64,000 nt of DNA from Hygrophila difformis (GCA_030278955.1 JAOANR010000013.1:41514191-41578190); one strand, 5' to 3'. Positions 33,456 to 46,089 are shown, numbered from the stretch's first letter. Notes: generated by a model not told the origin, from the sequence alone. Translations and numbers: made by a program.

Positions 33456-35717
33456 TAGAGCTGTAAACGAGCCGAACCGAGCCGAGCTGGGGCTGTTTGA
33501 GCTCGGCTCGTTAAGCGTTCGAGCTCTGTTCGTGTTCGTTCGTTAAGGAGTTCGAGCCAGAAATTGTGTTCGAGCTCGGCTCGTGAAAAAGTTCGTGAGC
33601 TCGAGCTCGTGTTCGGCTCGGCTCGTTTAGTTTAAACGAGCCAATTTACTCTTTTGTTCGGCTCGGCTCGTTTAGCTCGAACTCAGCTCGTTTGAGCTCG
33701 TTCGGCTCAATTTAAAGTTCACTTGAAATTATGATTTTTCTTTCATTCATAAAAACTCACCATCTAATTAAGATAAATAAGTCCACATAATCTCATCTCA
33801 TGAAGATCAAATAAACATCAACAATGGACAAGACATTCTCACAAAAAAATAAATAAATAAATAAAACAATGAAGAAGACATAGAATATCATAACCAATTA
33901 TTTCATAATAATTGCCACAACAACATCCACATGCAAACATCTTCATTATTCACCATCTAATTGCCTCACTTCACCTTCTTCATCAACTACTACCCGCCTC
34001 TACAAACGAAAGGAGATTTTAAAATTATAATTTTTTAGCAAAATCATCTACAATTATATACAATTATATACAAATTCTTTTGGAAATGTATCTAGTTTCA
34101 CTTTTTTGAAAAGGAAGCTGACCACTTTCAAGAAAAAGAAGGGGCAGAGGCAAATGGTAGTAGACAGCAGAGGTTAACATTTGCAATATAATTGGATGAA
34201 TTTTTTATTCACCCAGACCGTCATGATATGTCCTAAGTCCTCCCTATTCATTTCCTTATCTTCTTATCTGCAATCATAACATTACAGAATTACATTATTA
34301 GCTGCATTTCTATTACCCAAAAACATTGCTATAATTGTTAGTATTATACAGAAGGCTAAAAATCCCTCCAATGGATTGAATTTACATGTCACATTCTCAC
34401 TACACTAACTTAACAAATTCATCAGACTATGACAACCACATTAGCTAGATAGGTATCTTCTTTGAAAGTTTGGATCAAGCAAAATTATAAACTAAATAAG
34501 TACTACATGTAGAGTAAAGTCAGGTAAGTTTTGTATGCAATAAACATTACCATCAGTCAAAGGCAGTGTAATTTGACAAAGCTCACAACTGAAACATATA
34601 CCAATAAAAGCTAGTTACAAATTCAAGCCATCAAACATCCTCACAAAATAACTTTTCATCCTAGTCCACCGTTGAGCATTCAATGCTCACTGCAATAAGA
34701 ATGAAACCAAACAGCATTCAAATTTCCTGAACCAAAGATAATGGATATTTTAATGGAACCCTCATTCATTCAAAATTCTCATCCAATCAACACAAAGCAA
34801 AAATACAAACCACTAAACAAGAAAATGAATATAAAAATGAATTAAAAAAAACAACAACAAGAAAATTAACAAAGCCAAAGCATATAAACCATGCTAATAA
34901 TACTACACAAAACACTGCCTTGATACACATAAAAAGAAGAAACTGAAAGGGAACAATAAATACAAAAAACAAATGGGAGTTAGGGTTTTACCTCTCGCAT
35001 ATCCACTTAAGCTATGTTAAAATCCACAAAACGAGGGCTTCTCGCTCATCAAATCCCACTGGATATTCAACAGTTCAATCAAAAGAAGCTCGCATTGCAA
35101 CGCCAAACTGCATGATTTCCATTCAAGATAAAAGTAAACCCAAAAATAAAACTCAAATTGCAAAATATCCCTCATTGAAACTAGAAAATCGAACCCAAGA
35201 GGAAATCTTGATAGAGATCCAAAAAAGAAATCATAGAATAATTCAGGTATCCCATTTCAGTGGCGGAACTGAGATGACTTCGGATGGAGCCGAGATTTGG
35301 TAGAGCCGCAGAGGGACGGCGGCTGGCGGATGAGAGCAATTGATGGTCGGCGGCGGTGGGGGAAGGAAGGGGACGGCAGATTCGGAATGGAGTGGAGGAG
35401 ATGAGGCTGCGGATGAAATTTCAGATTTTGAATGGAATGGATGGACGGCTGATTTGGAATGGAGGCTAGGTCTAGAATTTTATTAAAATTAATAGATAAT
35501 AAAAATAATAATATGCAATTACAAAAATACCCCTTAACAAACATAAACGAACACTTTCGAACTGTTCGCGAACAAAGCTCGTGTTCGTTCGTTAAGCAAA
35601 CGAGCTCATGTTTGTGTTCGAGCTCGGTTCGTTAAGCTTCACAAACGAACAGTTATCGAACGAACACGAGCCGAACCGAGCTTTGTTCGCGAGCTGTTCG
35701 TTTATTTTACAGCACTA
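33456..35717 (-). mobile_element. non-autonomous hAT element, 2,262 bp, copy 2 (inverted)
   Basis: It has exactly the same length as copy 1 at 18,662-20,923 and is identical wherever I compared, in the opposite orientation. The ends are TAGAGCTGTAAA and its inverted counterpart ending TTTTACAGCACTA. The flanking 8-mers (GGTTGTAT at 33448-33455, GTGATAAA at 35718-35725) do not match, so the target duplication is missing. The gene-like centre is read on the minus strand here. No transposase is encoded. Confidence 0.9.
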
Positions 35718-37199
35718 GTGATAAACAAGTGGAATGAATGCGTACGTGGTGCATCTCATTCCCACTCATGTATCCTTTCTGTAAATCACCACTTGAATGA
35801 ATGAACTTTATTCAATTTTAATCTTCATCTAAATCTGTATAATAGAAACAAGATATAATTTTTTTTCGTCAATGATTGATTGATTACTCTATCATTCATA
35901 ATAATCAATTGAATTGATTAAAATAAGCTTATTTTATTCAATTTAAGATAAATTAACTTATTTAAAAAGACAAAATAACTTAAAATAGTATTCAATCAGC
36001 TCTTTTTGAACCCGGTGCAAATAGAAGCATTTTGGAATTAGCTTATTTTAAACAAAAATTTGCCTTAAAACTGTCAAACAACTAATTTTAACTAATTTAT
36101 TAATATTTTACTCTCTGCGTCCTAAATAAGTGTACTTTTTTAACGTTTTAATTTTATATGGTTTATGATTCAATTTTGATTATATTTTATTGCAATTATA
36201 TAATAAAAATATAATTATTGTTATATTAGTTAATCTAATCTCATAATTTTATACTAATCTCTATTCTCATTAAGTGTCCATTTTTCTTTTTTTTAGATAT
36301 TTTAAAATAAGTGTCATATTTCTATATTTGGTAAAATATAGTGAGTGGAAAAGTAAGATTTAGGGATGGTAATGGATCGGATAAATCCACATTCATCCAC
36401 GAATATTATATTCATCATCCAACTGACATATCGTCCATCTAAAACTCAACCCAAATTCAATCCACTCATCAACCACGGGTGGATATGGTGAGTAATGTAC
36501 TTAAAACATACAACTTGCAATCATTTATATTCAAAGTCATTCATACTTGAACATTATAAAGTCTAGAAACCATATTGATTTGCGATATATGAAAGCGAAG
36601 TTTAAACGAGATAATAAGACCCAAAAAGTAAAAAAAATCGAACTTTGAGAATGAAATAGTCAAATGAGAGAATTATAAAACATGTTGAGGAATCTTTACA
36701 TTAGAAAGATTAGCCGATAAGCTCTCCCTTGGCAATGAGTGACAAAATTACGGGGTAATGGAAAGGTTGGAACGGCAGAAGGGACTATGGAAGAAAAAAT
36801 AAAGGAAATACTATGTTAGATTTTTTACTAAAACATATTGAGTATATATATGTGTGTGTATATATTTAATAAAAAAACGGGTGATAGATGGTTTAGACAG
36901 TGGATTGGGTGATGGATCGGATGGTGTGTTGGATGAGCTTATATCTATATCCAACCCAATCCGTCACCCGATCCACTATTCACTCTATAAAAATCCACCT
37001 TTTGTTGGACTTTCATCTATTTCATCTATATACATTGGACTGCATGTCCAAAAGTTTTGGGTACATTTCAAACGGGGACAGACGGAGTAGACGGTAATGG
37101 AGCAGATTTAGGATGGGAATCCCGTCTTCATTCCCGAGTTAAAAATTTGTAAATTTGACTCATTTTCCCGTTGTGAAATTTATGGAGGTACTCTGTCAT
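35718..37199. other. AT-rich intergenic stretch
   Basis: No gene. A segment from about 36,115 starts like a Stowaway end (CTCTGCGTCCTAAATAAG) without a clear partner. From 36,364 to about 37,100 there are scattered GGATCGGAT-like motifs and one local inverted repeat (36,900-36,990, GATGGATCGG against CCGATCCACT) that may be remnants of a hAT-type MITE. Confidence 0.45.
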
Positions 37200-37938
37200 C
37201 AGAGGCGGACCCAGAAAATTTTTGATGGGGGGTCCTAGTCTCGATTAATAGCTTGTGTAATACATATTCTTCCACGACGAAAGGTTCAATTTTTAGGGCC
37301 TCATTTTTTAAAATAATTATGATTATTTTTTCAGCATCTTTCCATATTCTTTAGTTTTACTTTTGATATTTCGTATACATAGTATCGTGTGCAAATTGGC
37401 TCTTATCTGTAAAAGGTTTCAGTTGTAATTTTTTGTTTTAAAGTTTATACACATTTGTAAAAAAACTATGTATGTGTTAAATTCCTTGTCATATAGACAA
37501 CATTTTGGGTACACAACTTAATTAAAAATAAATATATAGAAATTACTTTTTCTATTATAGTTAGTACGAAGTATATTTTATAGAAAAATTGAAGTTTTCT
37601 AATTATATTTTAAGATGTTATAAGGACCATATTCTTATAATATCATTTTGATAATATAATATAGTTATTGAAAATGATTAAACAAATGACTACTCGATAA
37701 TATTTACAATTGGGCAAATTGAATTACATAATCAAATTTGGAGCATATTAAAGCAAATATAAAAATAATTTATGAATTTTTATTTAAATGGAAGAAGAAA
37801 AAAATAAATATGAAATAATTAAACATATATATTAAGTATATTATAAAATAAAATAGGTATATATATAATATATTTAAAAAAAAAGAAAATAATGGTGGGG
37901 CCTGGGCACCCCCAGGCCCCTATACAGGTCCGCCCCTG
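37200..37938. mobile_element. non-autonomous hAT element, 739 bp
   Basis: Ends CAGAGGCGGACC and, inverted, CAGGGGCGGACC, flanked by a perfect 8-bp duplication TCTGTCAT (37192-37199, 37939-37946). The interior is AT-rich with no ORF. The TIR differs from the TAGAGCTG family, so this is a separate hAT family. Confidence 0.92.
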
Positions 37939-37946
37939 TCTGTCAT

Positions 37947-38190
37947 GAGTCAAGACATGATGATACCACATCTCAATCTCATTTCCTATTGGGAGTTTAT
38001 CGGGGAATTTAACCACTTCTAAGAAAATATTAAAAAAATAATAATAATATGTCATCTTCAGCGTCACAATTCACAAGTTCACAACCCTACCGTTGCTTTT
38101 GCTCATTGTCAGCTTGTCACGTAGTGATGAAATGCTCCTGCTGCAAATTAGCCAGCCACACATTCATTACAAACCACATATATTAGGATT

Positions 38191-38223
<33 letters not shown>

Positions 38224-39040
38224 TGAAATTTGTAAACATTCTAATTAAACTAAACTATGTAAAAAAACTGAAAACGAAAAGACAAAACTCCCCATATGAA
38301 CAAATCACTTTTTTCCCTTTCCAAATAAGAGAAAGAGATTGGAAGAAAATTTAATCCTAAAATATATATATGTGCTCAAAGGAATGAAAAAAGGTAAACT
38401 AATTGAGGAAAATTTTTTTCTTTACCAATCTGGATTAAAATGGAAAAAAGAGAACAACGGGTGGGTACAATTTGGATGAACACCTGTGGTTAAAAAGCTA
38501 ACAACGATAACAGTACGATATTACTATATTGTTCCTTGTACTAACTACTAAGAATCCAAAAAAAGTAAAGAATCATATTCAAATAAGACAAACCTCTTAA
38601 ATGTTCATTGCAATTCTGTCTGGACATTGACAAATGGTTTTCCATTTAAATATGAATGTCATACCAAACTTGGTCGCCTGTCACCCACAATTGCAAGATT
38701 TACATTTAAATGTGCTTTTATATGTGTATGGATTGCTATTAAAATTTTTATATGGGTGATTTGGGCAAAATAAATTTACTACTCCTTTGTTAGTTTTATG
38801 CAGCTGGTTAACCAAAAGTGGGCCAATAATGCTTACAATTAGTAACAATGAGGAAGTGAATAATTATATACTTAATTGATATAATTGTTCATACCAAAAC
38901 ATACCATAGATATTGGTTATCTACAATTAAGTTATGCTACATACATCTAACATGGCTTCAACTGCTGAATGATGAGTCCAATGTGACCTGGGGATACCCA
39001 GTTATTCATCAAAAAACTGTTGAATGATGCCCGCGTAGTC
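37947..39040. other. AT-rich intergenic stretch with a 28-base poly(A)
   Basis: No gene is seen. A run of 28 A at 38,195-38,222 could be the tail of an old retroposed sequence on the plus strand, but no recognisable body precedes it. Confidence 0.5.
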
Positions 39041-40454
39041 GAAATTGTAATGACCCGATTTAATTAAATTGGACTGTTTAAATAATTTGGTATTTGGATA
39101 TTTTGCATTTCAGTCCGGATGGGGTTCCTTTTGTGTAAATTGAGAGTGATGGGGCCTATTTGCAATTATTTAACTATTGTAGAGTTAAATGGGGTTATTT
39201 TGTAGTTTGGAAAGAAAAAAAATAAAGAAGAAAGGGGAAAGGCAGGGAACGGCCGAGAGAGAGAGGAGGGTTTGGAGTAATCTTCGGCTCGTTCAAACTA
39301 TCGCGTTTCTTGGCCGATTGATTAATCGGTTGTTGGTAAGTGATTCTCCTCGTCGTCTTCTTCGCAATGATTTTTTATTTCGTTCGTTTTGGTGGTGATT
39401 TGGAGAGATTTTGAATTGGTAGGATTTGGGGATTTGTGAGTTGATCGATCGATCGAATTGGACATTCGGAAGTGTTTAATCGTTGGAAAGATATCAGGCA
39501 AGGGATTTGTGTGCTTAAATTACGTGTTTGGGGGGTATTTGGGGTGATTTCCGGCAAGGGTTAATTGTGCATATTATCGTTAACAGTATATGTGGCTTTT
39601 CGTGAGTTTTTGTTATGCGGCCAAGTAATCAAATTTGGTTTCAATGTGTATATGTTATGACATTCGCACTACAGTATGCTTTGACGGAATAAGTCTGTAT
39701 TCATTTTAATGAGAGTAGTCGTCAATTTCCTTGAATGTTCATGTGAAGTCAAGTTGAGGATCTTTGAGTATTTTATTACATAAACACACATGGATTTGTC
39801 CACTAATCTATTCTAGGTGGATGCACTCGGTGGTGATAAATGATTTTTATTATTTTATAATTCTAGATTCCAATTGCAGAATGAGAGTTGGACTTTTATT
39901 AGTGATGGAATTTTATTTCCAAGCAGCCTAGTAGAGTTTAATTGAGTGACTACAGTTAGTAAGATTAAATTCATGAGGTGCTAATTCTTGGAGTTGTATT
40001 ATCGATCAATTTAAGTTATTATAGTGATGTTATTTCTATGAGCAGTTATATGAATCAATTTAGCTTATTGTTGTCTTTGAGCTAAAATTGAGGGATCATG
40101 TCATGATTATATAAGTCTAGGCATGTGTGCAGATGGATATATTGTCATGGAGATGGCTACGTGTGTTCAGGTGTTTATATATTTATATATATAATTTATA
40201 AATTAACTCTGTTGAACCTTATAGATTTTTATTGGCATCGTTGGAAGCCTAATTTGGTTGTAACTGTGTTTTATATGTTGCATCTTTTACGGGATAATGA
40301 TACGGCATGTGTTGAGAAGCATGCGAACCTAATGATTAGGTGCTTGAACATTATGGTATAATTGTCATATGCATGTTATTGCATTGGAATTGGCGGTTAT
40401 TAACCCGATGAGTTGTTATGATATTAATGATTGATCGGGCAGCCTTCACAGGTG

Positions 40455-40622
40455 TTGTTGAGTCCCGATGGCCCTGCGGGGTGGATTATTGGTTGTTATG
40501 CCTGATATTGGCTGTGAAGCCTGTTGGCCCTGCGGGGTGGATTATTGGCTGTTATGCCTGTTGACCCTTCGGGGTGTATGATTTGGGCTGTGATGCCTGT
40601 GGTCCCTGCGGGGATGGTGTAT
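40455..40622. repeat. degenerate tandem repeat in the solo LTR
   Basis: Three to four units centred on GGCCCTGCGGGGTGG followed by ATTATTGG and TTATGCCTG, each about 50-60 bp, with decay in the last units. Confidence 0.75.
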
Positions 40623-40850
40623 GTTACCCTGTAACGGGTTGGAGTTGATGATATCCTCACCCGTGGGTTCATATCGCCCGGGTTTTTAGGTGCCGGCTAG
40701 GCATATTCATTTGCATCTGCATATAGGTTAGATAGGTGTATGTTAGGCCATGCATCACTTGCATAAATTGTATGATTATGGTTGAAGCACCGGTATGGGA
40801 CGGTGTGATGTTTAATTGCTTTATTTACATTCTGCTACGTTAATCATGCT

Positions 40851-40856
<6 letters not shown>

Positions 40857-40886
<30 letters not shown>
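40857..40886. repeat. (TTA)n microsatellite
   Basis: About ten ATT/TTA units inside the solo LTR. Confidence 0.9.
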
Positions 40887-41613
40887 CAATTACTGTTGCT
40901 CTGTTTTCCCTTACTCTCCGGCACGTAGCCTTGCTCAGTCGTTGTACTGACTCCCTTTGCTTTTGTCTGTTTTATTGATCCTGCTGGAGGCGCCGGAGCA
41001 TGATTTGGGTTTGGGCATGAGAGATCACATAGATAGGATTTTGCATGTTCATCTTATCATGTTTATTTATGTGGTACTCTGTGGATTGTTATTATTTGTT
41101 ACTTACTTGACTAGTTGAGGCCTGTGAGCCTAGGATTTACATTCTGTCGGCCTGTGGCCTTGTGTGATTTACTGTTTTGGGCTGGTAGCCCTGTTTCTGA
41201 TATATTGGTTGCATGCCAGATTATGTTTGAGAGGCTTGTAGCCTGATACTCTGACAGGAATTGTTTTATTTAGTTGTTATGATGGATTATCTTCGTGCCT
41301 ATGTGTTTTATTTTATTTTAGATTCCGCATGAAATTGGATTAATCAGATGATCACTTTAGGTTGCTCAGCCTTGTACTAGCTGTTTTAAATTAGCTGGCC
41401 ACTAGTTTAGGATAGTTAGTACGGCGGTAATGCTTGCGAAAATCAGGTTTAAATTTTCGGGGCGTTACAGAAATTGATGACGCTGATTAGATTTGCATCA
41501 CTCGGGAGTAATTCATCACTTATTCTTAGTATATTGGTTACCACATATTCCTATTTTTGTTACCATACATCTAGAGTTTGGTTAGCATATACCACACTTG
41601 ATATAATGGTTAC

Positions 41614-42763
41614 TAGGGGTGGGCACGGTTCGGATAATCGAGTTTTTTCAGGTATTTGCTAACCGAACCGAACCGAACAAATATTTGATGTTGCGAACCG
41701 AAACTGAACCGAAAAAATCGGTTAACCGAAATTTCGGTTAACTGAGAAAAATCCTACTATTTGCGGATTACTCGAACCGAACCGAACCGAAAAATTCTAC
41801 TTTTCAGGTACTTTCATTTTAGTAATATTTATCTATTATCCAATAAGCAAAATAAAAAATTACCTAAGCCCAAACCAAAAACTCAGCCCAAAAACCAGAT
41901 AGCCCAACCCTAAAGCCCAATAGAACACAACCCTAACCCTAAACCTAATTCTGTCCGCTGCCGCCGCCTCACCGGCGCCGCCACCGCCGCCGCGACGCCA
42001 CCTTCGCCATCTCGCCAACACCGTAGCACCACTCCCACCACCCAAATCCTCCATCTCACCTTCGTCCCTCACCCCCCACTGCCGCCATCAACAACCACCA
42101 CCACCTTCTCCATCCCATTGCGCCTCCACCTCTTCGGACCTCCCTCTCGAAACCATCCTCCGACCTGCGGTCGCCACTCCACCTCTGTCGCCCTTCTTAC
42201 CCATTCCTTCATCCTCAACCCACCAAACAAAACAAAAACAAGACCAAAACAGAAAAGAAAGAGAAAAGAGAGGAAGAAGGAGAGCGGACGCGGAAGGGGT
42301 TGAGAAGAAAGACGCTGCAGACCGCCGCCTGCCGTTCCGTCTCGCCTGCTTACACCACCCACCGGAGCTGCCATGAGGGGAAAAAGATAATGGGAGACAG
42401 AGCGAACAAAAGGAGGACAGAAAAAAGAGAGCGCATACCTGCTCTCCAAAAGGTGGAATGGGAACAAATAATAATAATATAATAGAAGTATGATTCAAAA
42501 GGTCGGAATAGGGAAAAGAGTGCGCAGACCTGCTCATAAATAAATATAATAATATATAAAAATTAAAATTTATAATAATATACGGTTCGGTTCGGTTAAC
42601 CGGGGTAAAATTTTGTAAAAACCGAAACCGAACCGAACCGAACAAATACCTGTATTGAAGTATTTGTAACCGAACCGAACACCCCGGTTAACCGAAAATT
42701 CGGTTCAGTTTCGATTCGGATCAGCGGTTCAACGGTTCGGTTCGGATTTTTTGCCCACCCCTA
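41614..42763. mobile_element. non-autonomous hAT element, 1,150 bp
   Basis: Ends TAGGGGTGGGCA at both sides in inverted orientation, with a perfect 8-bp duplication ATGGTTAC (41606-41613, 42764-42771). Subterminal regions are arrays of CCGAACCGAA and its complement. The centre (about 41,950-42,370) is GC-rich with CCGCCG runs and then a polypurine stretch, resembling a promoter/5' UTR region of a plant gene on the minus strand. Overlapping minus-strand ORFs of 132 and 185 codons are low complexity and not convincing. Confidence 0.92.
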
Positions 42764-42968
42764 ATGGTTACCATATTCATGGTATAATTATTATCATACA
42801 TATACGGGGCATTTGGTTCGGGGAACTGAGATTCCCACTGTGAATTTTGGATATGGAATGAAACATGCCTATGTTTAGTCCGGGGCATGTTTCAAATGGG
42901 AATCTCATGTTGAGTGTTTTAGGTGGGAATGTGATTCCCACCTGGAGGGCATGTAATCTTAGGACTTA

Positions 42969-43379
42969 GGGGGGTGTATTCAATGTAGAGTCTGTAGGAT
43001 TTTTTTGGACTTTTAAAGTTGGGGTGTATTCAATTTAGATTTTAAAAAGTCTTTAAAAATCTAGGTGTATTCAATACAGATTTTTAAAAGTCTTTAAAAA
43101 TCTAGGTGTATTCAATACAGATTTTAAAAAGTCTTTAAAAATCTAGGTGTATTCAACAGTCCATGGATTTTAAATCTTTATAGATTTTAATGGATTCTCT
43201 TAAAAAATATAACTAAACAAAATCTCTCTAAAAATCCATGGATTTCTAAAAGTCAGCCAAACTCTACATGGAGTCTATACAAAATCAATCGACTCTGAAA
43301 ACTCTACGTGGGGTCTATGGACTTTCTAAATCCACCAACTTTTTAAAATCCATACAAATGTGAATTGAATACACCCCCC
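42969..43379. mobile_element. Tourist/Harbinger-type MITE, 411 bp
   Basis: The ends GGGGGGTGTATTCAAT are in inverted orientation, flanked by TTA (42966-42968, 43380-43382), the usual 3-bp target of this superfamily. The left half contains a tandem array. Confidence 0.88.
43022..43155. repeat. about 41-55-bp tandem repeat inside the MITE
   Basis: About three units containing GGTGTATTCAATACAG plus a TTTTAAAAAGTCTTTAAAAA block. GGTGTATTCAAT is the inner part of the MITE terminal repeat, so the array is made from the end of the element. Confidence 0.85.
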
Positions 43380-43962
43380 TTAGATTACCATCTCCACTCT
43401 ACATACTTTTATACTAATTTGACTTTTATACCCTCACTTTTTATACTTAGTTTAATTTATAAATTTAGATATTTGTATTTTAAAAAATAATAAATATATG
43501 GAATTTAATTTTAAAAAATCAATTGAAAATTTTTAAATTATTTGAACATATTTTTAATATATATTATCCTATTTTAATATATATTTTCATATTTTCTTAA
43601 AATTTACTTTTCTTCAATATATAAAACAAAAATAATAAGGATTTAGAGACATTAAATAAGTAATTATCATACAGTAAATTACATATAAAGAATTTTCAAT
43701 ATTTTAAAAAATAAATCAGCTTAAATATTTCTATTTGTAGCAAAATGACATATTTAAAATATTCGTTCAATTGAAATTCAAGAATATTACTGTAAATTAA
43801 TTAGAACTGGAAATCTGATATTCCCAATCTAATCAAACGCAATAATCTTAAAACATCAAAAAATAAGATTCCCAGCAATCTCATATTCCCAACAATCACA
43901 TTCCCACTAGTAATCTAAGATCCCTCCAACCAAACGCACCGATAGAGTTTGATTACCACATA

Positions 43963-44227
43963 CTTGCCCTGTTTTTTAAAGATTGCTACTGAGCCACCCA
44001 GCACGCAGTCCAATGCACATATTAAACCATTAATAACTCAAATTAAATACAAGTAAAAATTCTAAAAGTTCGATATTTAAAAACTACAAGACGAGACGAA
44101 TCTAACAATATCTCTCTTGGCTATATTTTAACTTATATAACCATGATAAAACTTTAAGTCAAAGTATATGAGTGAACAGTAGTCATTTGTCAAATGTAGC
44201 TAACAAAAAAAAAAAAAACGGAGAAAG
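43963..44227. mobile_element. Stowaway-like element, 265 bp
   Basis: Flanked by TA and ending AAAACGGAGAAAG. It matches the element at 63,013-63,272 in inverse orientation, including the GCACGCAGTCCAATGCAC block. Confidence 0.72.
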
Positions 44228-45840
44228 TACTTGGTATGTGGGTTACCATATGGAGTACTATGTATATTGGTTACCACATAGTCAAAATTATCGGAGGGTA
44301 GGTACAAACTATAAGATTTTGAGTATGAGTATTTTAAAACTGTAAAGAAAATAAAACTGGGACTTATCTCTATAAACTCAAAAGATGAATCACTTTAAAA
44401 ATGGTCTAAAACAAAAGGTTTAATCATTAAAAAAAAGAACAACAAAATCTGCATGCCTTCAATAACGAAATGATCACACATAACATATGTATACTTATTA
44501 AAAAATATATTATTTATTAAAATAATAGAGTAGTATTTTGGTATTAATTTATAAACACGTGCCTCAGCCGCAATATATACTACACAGCAAAATAAGGGGT
44601 AATAATCAATTCGATATGATCTATTTAGATAGTGTTTGGATAATTGACATGAATTGAATTATTTGATTATTATATTTTTAAAATATAAATAATGAGTTTA
44701 ATGATAAATTTTGGAATATTTGAACTGAAATTTTTTTCTTCCACTATTTCGAACCGATTATTCAAAAGTCGAATTTAAAATGAATATAATTTTTTAAAAT
44801 TTTTTTATATACTCAAAATATTTGGAATTTTTTGATATAATTCAAAAAAAATTTTGATGTATTTTCGTGGGTGCTTCAGAATGAAGTTTAATACTATCTT
44901 TTACGTTGCTATTGAAAAAACAAGGCTGCGTTCACTTGTTAATGTGAAGGAAACCCAACTTGTTCATTGGAATATGGTGACGTGGCGCATCACGACCTTA
45001 TCTTGCATGTTGATGATAGTTCATTTGAGCAATATGCCCGAAGTTAAAAAGGCCTCCTCTCCTTAGTCCTTAGTGTGGGAAGAAGTTCCTTTCTCAGCTC
45101 CCTTTCACCTTACCGATTTCATACATCGGGATATAATTAGTACAATTCGGTTTCTGTAATGGCAAAACAATTGCCATTAGGTGCAGGCAACATTAAAAAT
45201 GATGTGTAGTCCTTTGTAAAGTGATATATAAGCCTTATAAAGTGATGTATAGACGGTAGTTTGTTTTTTATTAGTTTTTGGTTCATAACCTCCCTCCATC
45301 ACTTTTTTATACTCACACATCATTTCATATACACATACCCATCACTTTTAAATGTACCAGCACCTACAGGCCGACAGCACCCAAACGATTTAATTCCTAA
45401 TTAGTATACTCTCTTTATCCTATTACAAAAGTCTTATTTGTTTGGGACACAATATTTTTTTTGTAGTATTTTAATTTTAATTAGTATTTAAAATAAGAGT
45501 AAATTAGTATTTGAATTAAATGTAAGTTAGTAATTTATGTGATGTATTATTAATAAGTTGCAAAATTTAATTGATTTATTTATTGATGTGATGGTTGTAA
45601 GTGAATTTATTGATGCAAATAAATTAAACTTTATCATGATGTGATGTAAGTGAATTTTAAAATTATTTATTTAATTATTTCCTAAATTAATTAATAAAAC
45701 ATGTAGTGGAACACAAGAAAAAGAAAGTAATGTATTTTTAGTGGGACAAAAAAAACTATTTCGGCTGTTACAAAAATAAATGACGGATTTAAAACAAGGA
45801 TCTGTCGCAGAGAAGAAAGTGGGTCTCACATTTTTGAACA
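44228..45840. other. AT-rich intergenic stretch
   Basis: No gene is supported. A 70-codon plus-strand ORF at 44,854-45,066 has no recognisable motif. A segment from about 45,405 begins with a degenerate CTCTCTTTATCCTATTAC Stowaway-like end, but its partner is not convincing. Confidence 0.45.
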
Positions 45841-45996
45841 GCCTATACAGGCTAGAAAATAGGTGGCGGGAGTCCATGTCACACAAATTACAAAGAAGAA
45901 TAAAAGGATGGAATAGAGGGCCAGTAGGGAATCAAATCTCCAACCTTCCATTAGAAGTCGAATGACTTAACCATTTGGACTAAGTTCTCATCCCCA
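45841..45996 (-). mobile_element. tRNA-derived SINE, uninterrupted copy
   Basis: On the minus strand it starts GGGGATGAG, has an A-box-like TGGTTAAGTC and a B-box-like GGAGATTTGATTCC, and ends in the near-palindromic CCTGTATAGGC. It aligns block by block with the two halves at 4221-4286 and 14429-14508. Confidence 0.65.
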
Positions 45997-46089
45997 ATTA
46001 TCACACTATTAATAAAAGGAATGGTACTTCTCAGGAAGTTTTGGATACAAATTCCAATATATTTATTTAATAATTAATATTTTATAATA

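Larger units (their letters stand above)
39046..41469 (+). repeat. solo LTR of a Ty3/Gypsy element
   Basis: A 2,424-bp segment begins TGTAATGACCC and ends GGGGCGTTACA, flanked by the 5-bp duplication GAAAT (39041-39045, 41470-41474), with no internal region. It shares the block GAAGCACCGGTATGGGACGG (about 40,774-40,803) and a following TTGCTCAGT..TTGTACTGAC block with the Gypsy LTRs at 23,917 and 30,548, where it is on the minus strand. It is therefore a relative in the plus orientation, formed by LTR-LTR recombination. Confidence 0.88.
42805..43941. mobile_element. Harbinger-like inverted-repeat element with a nested MITE
   Basis: The ends CGGGGCATTTGGTT and, inverted, CGGTGCGTTTGGTT form an imperfect terminal repeat of the PIF/Harbinger type. 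The flanking trinucleotide is ATA on both sides (42802-42804, 43942-43944). The interior has many GATTCCCA-type motifs at both ends. A second element at 42,969-43,379 is inserted in it. No transposase. Confidence 0.6.

Noticed and set aside
18662..35717. 17-kb composite transposon bounded by the inverted hAT copies
   Set aside because: Copy 1 has its own intact target duplication, showing independent insertion; no outer duplication links the two copies.
36364..37100. Another hAT MITE (start TTAGGGATGGTAATGGATCGG)
   Set aside because: No matching inverted end or 8-bp duplication could be found.
41920..41950. Interstitial telomere repeat (CCCTAACCCTAAACCTAA)
   Set aside because: Only two to three imperfect units within a hAT element; chance or telo-box-like at best.
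42088..42645. 185-codon minus-strand ORF in the hAT element
   Set aside because: Low complexity (Ser/Leu/Phe, then Gly/Arg), overlaps another ORF in a different frame, and reads through the element's subterminal repeats.
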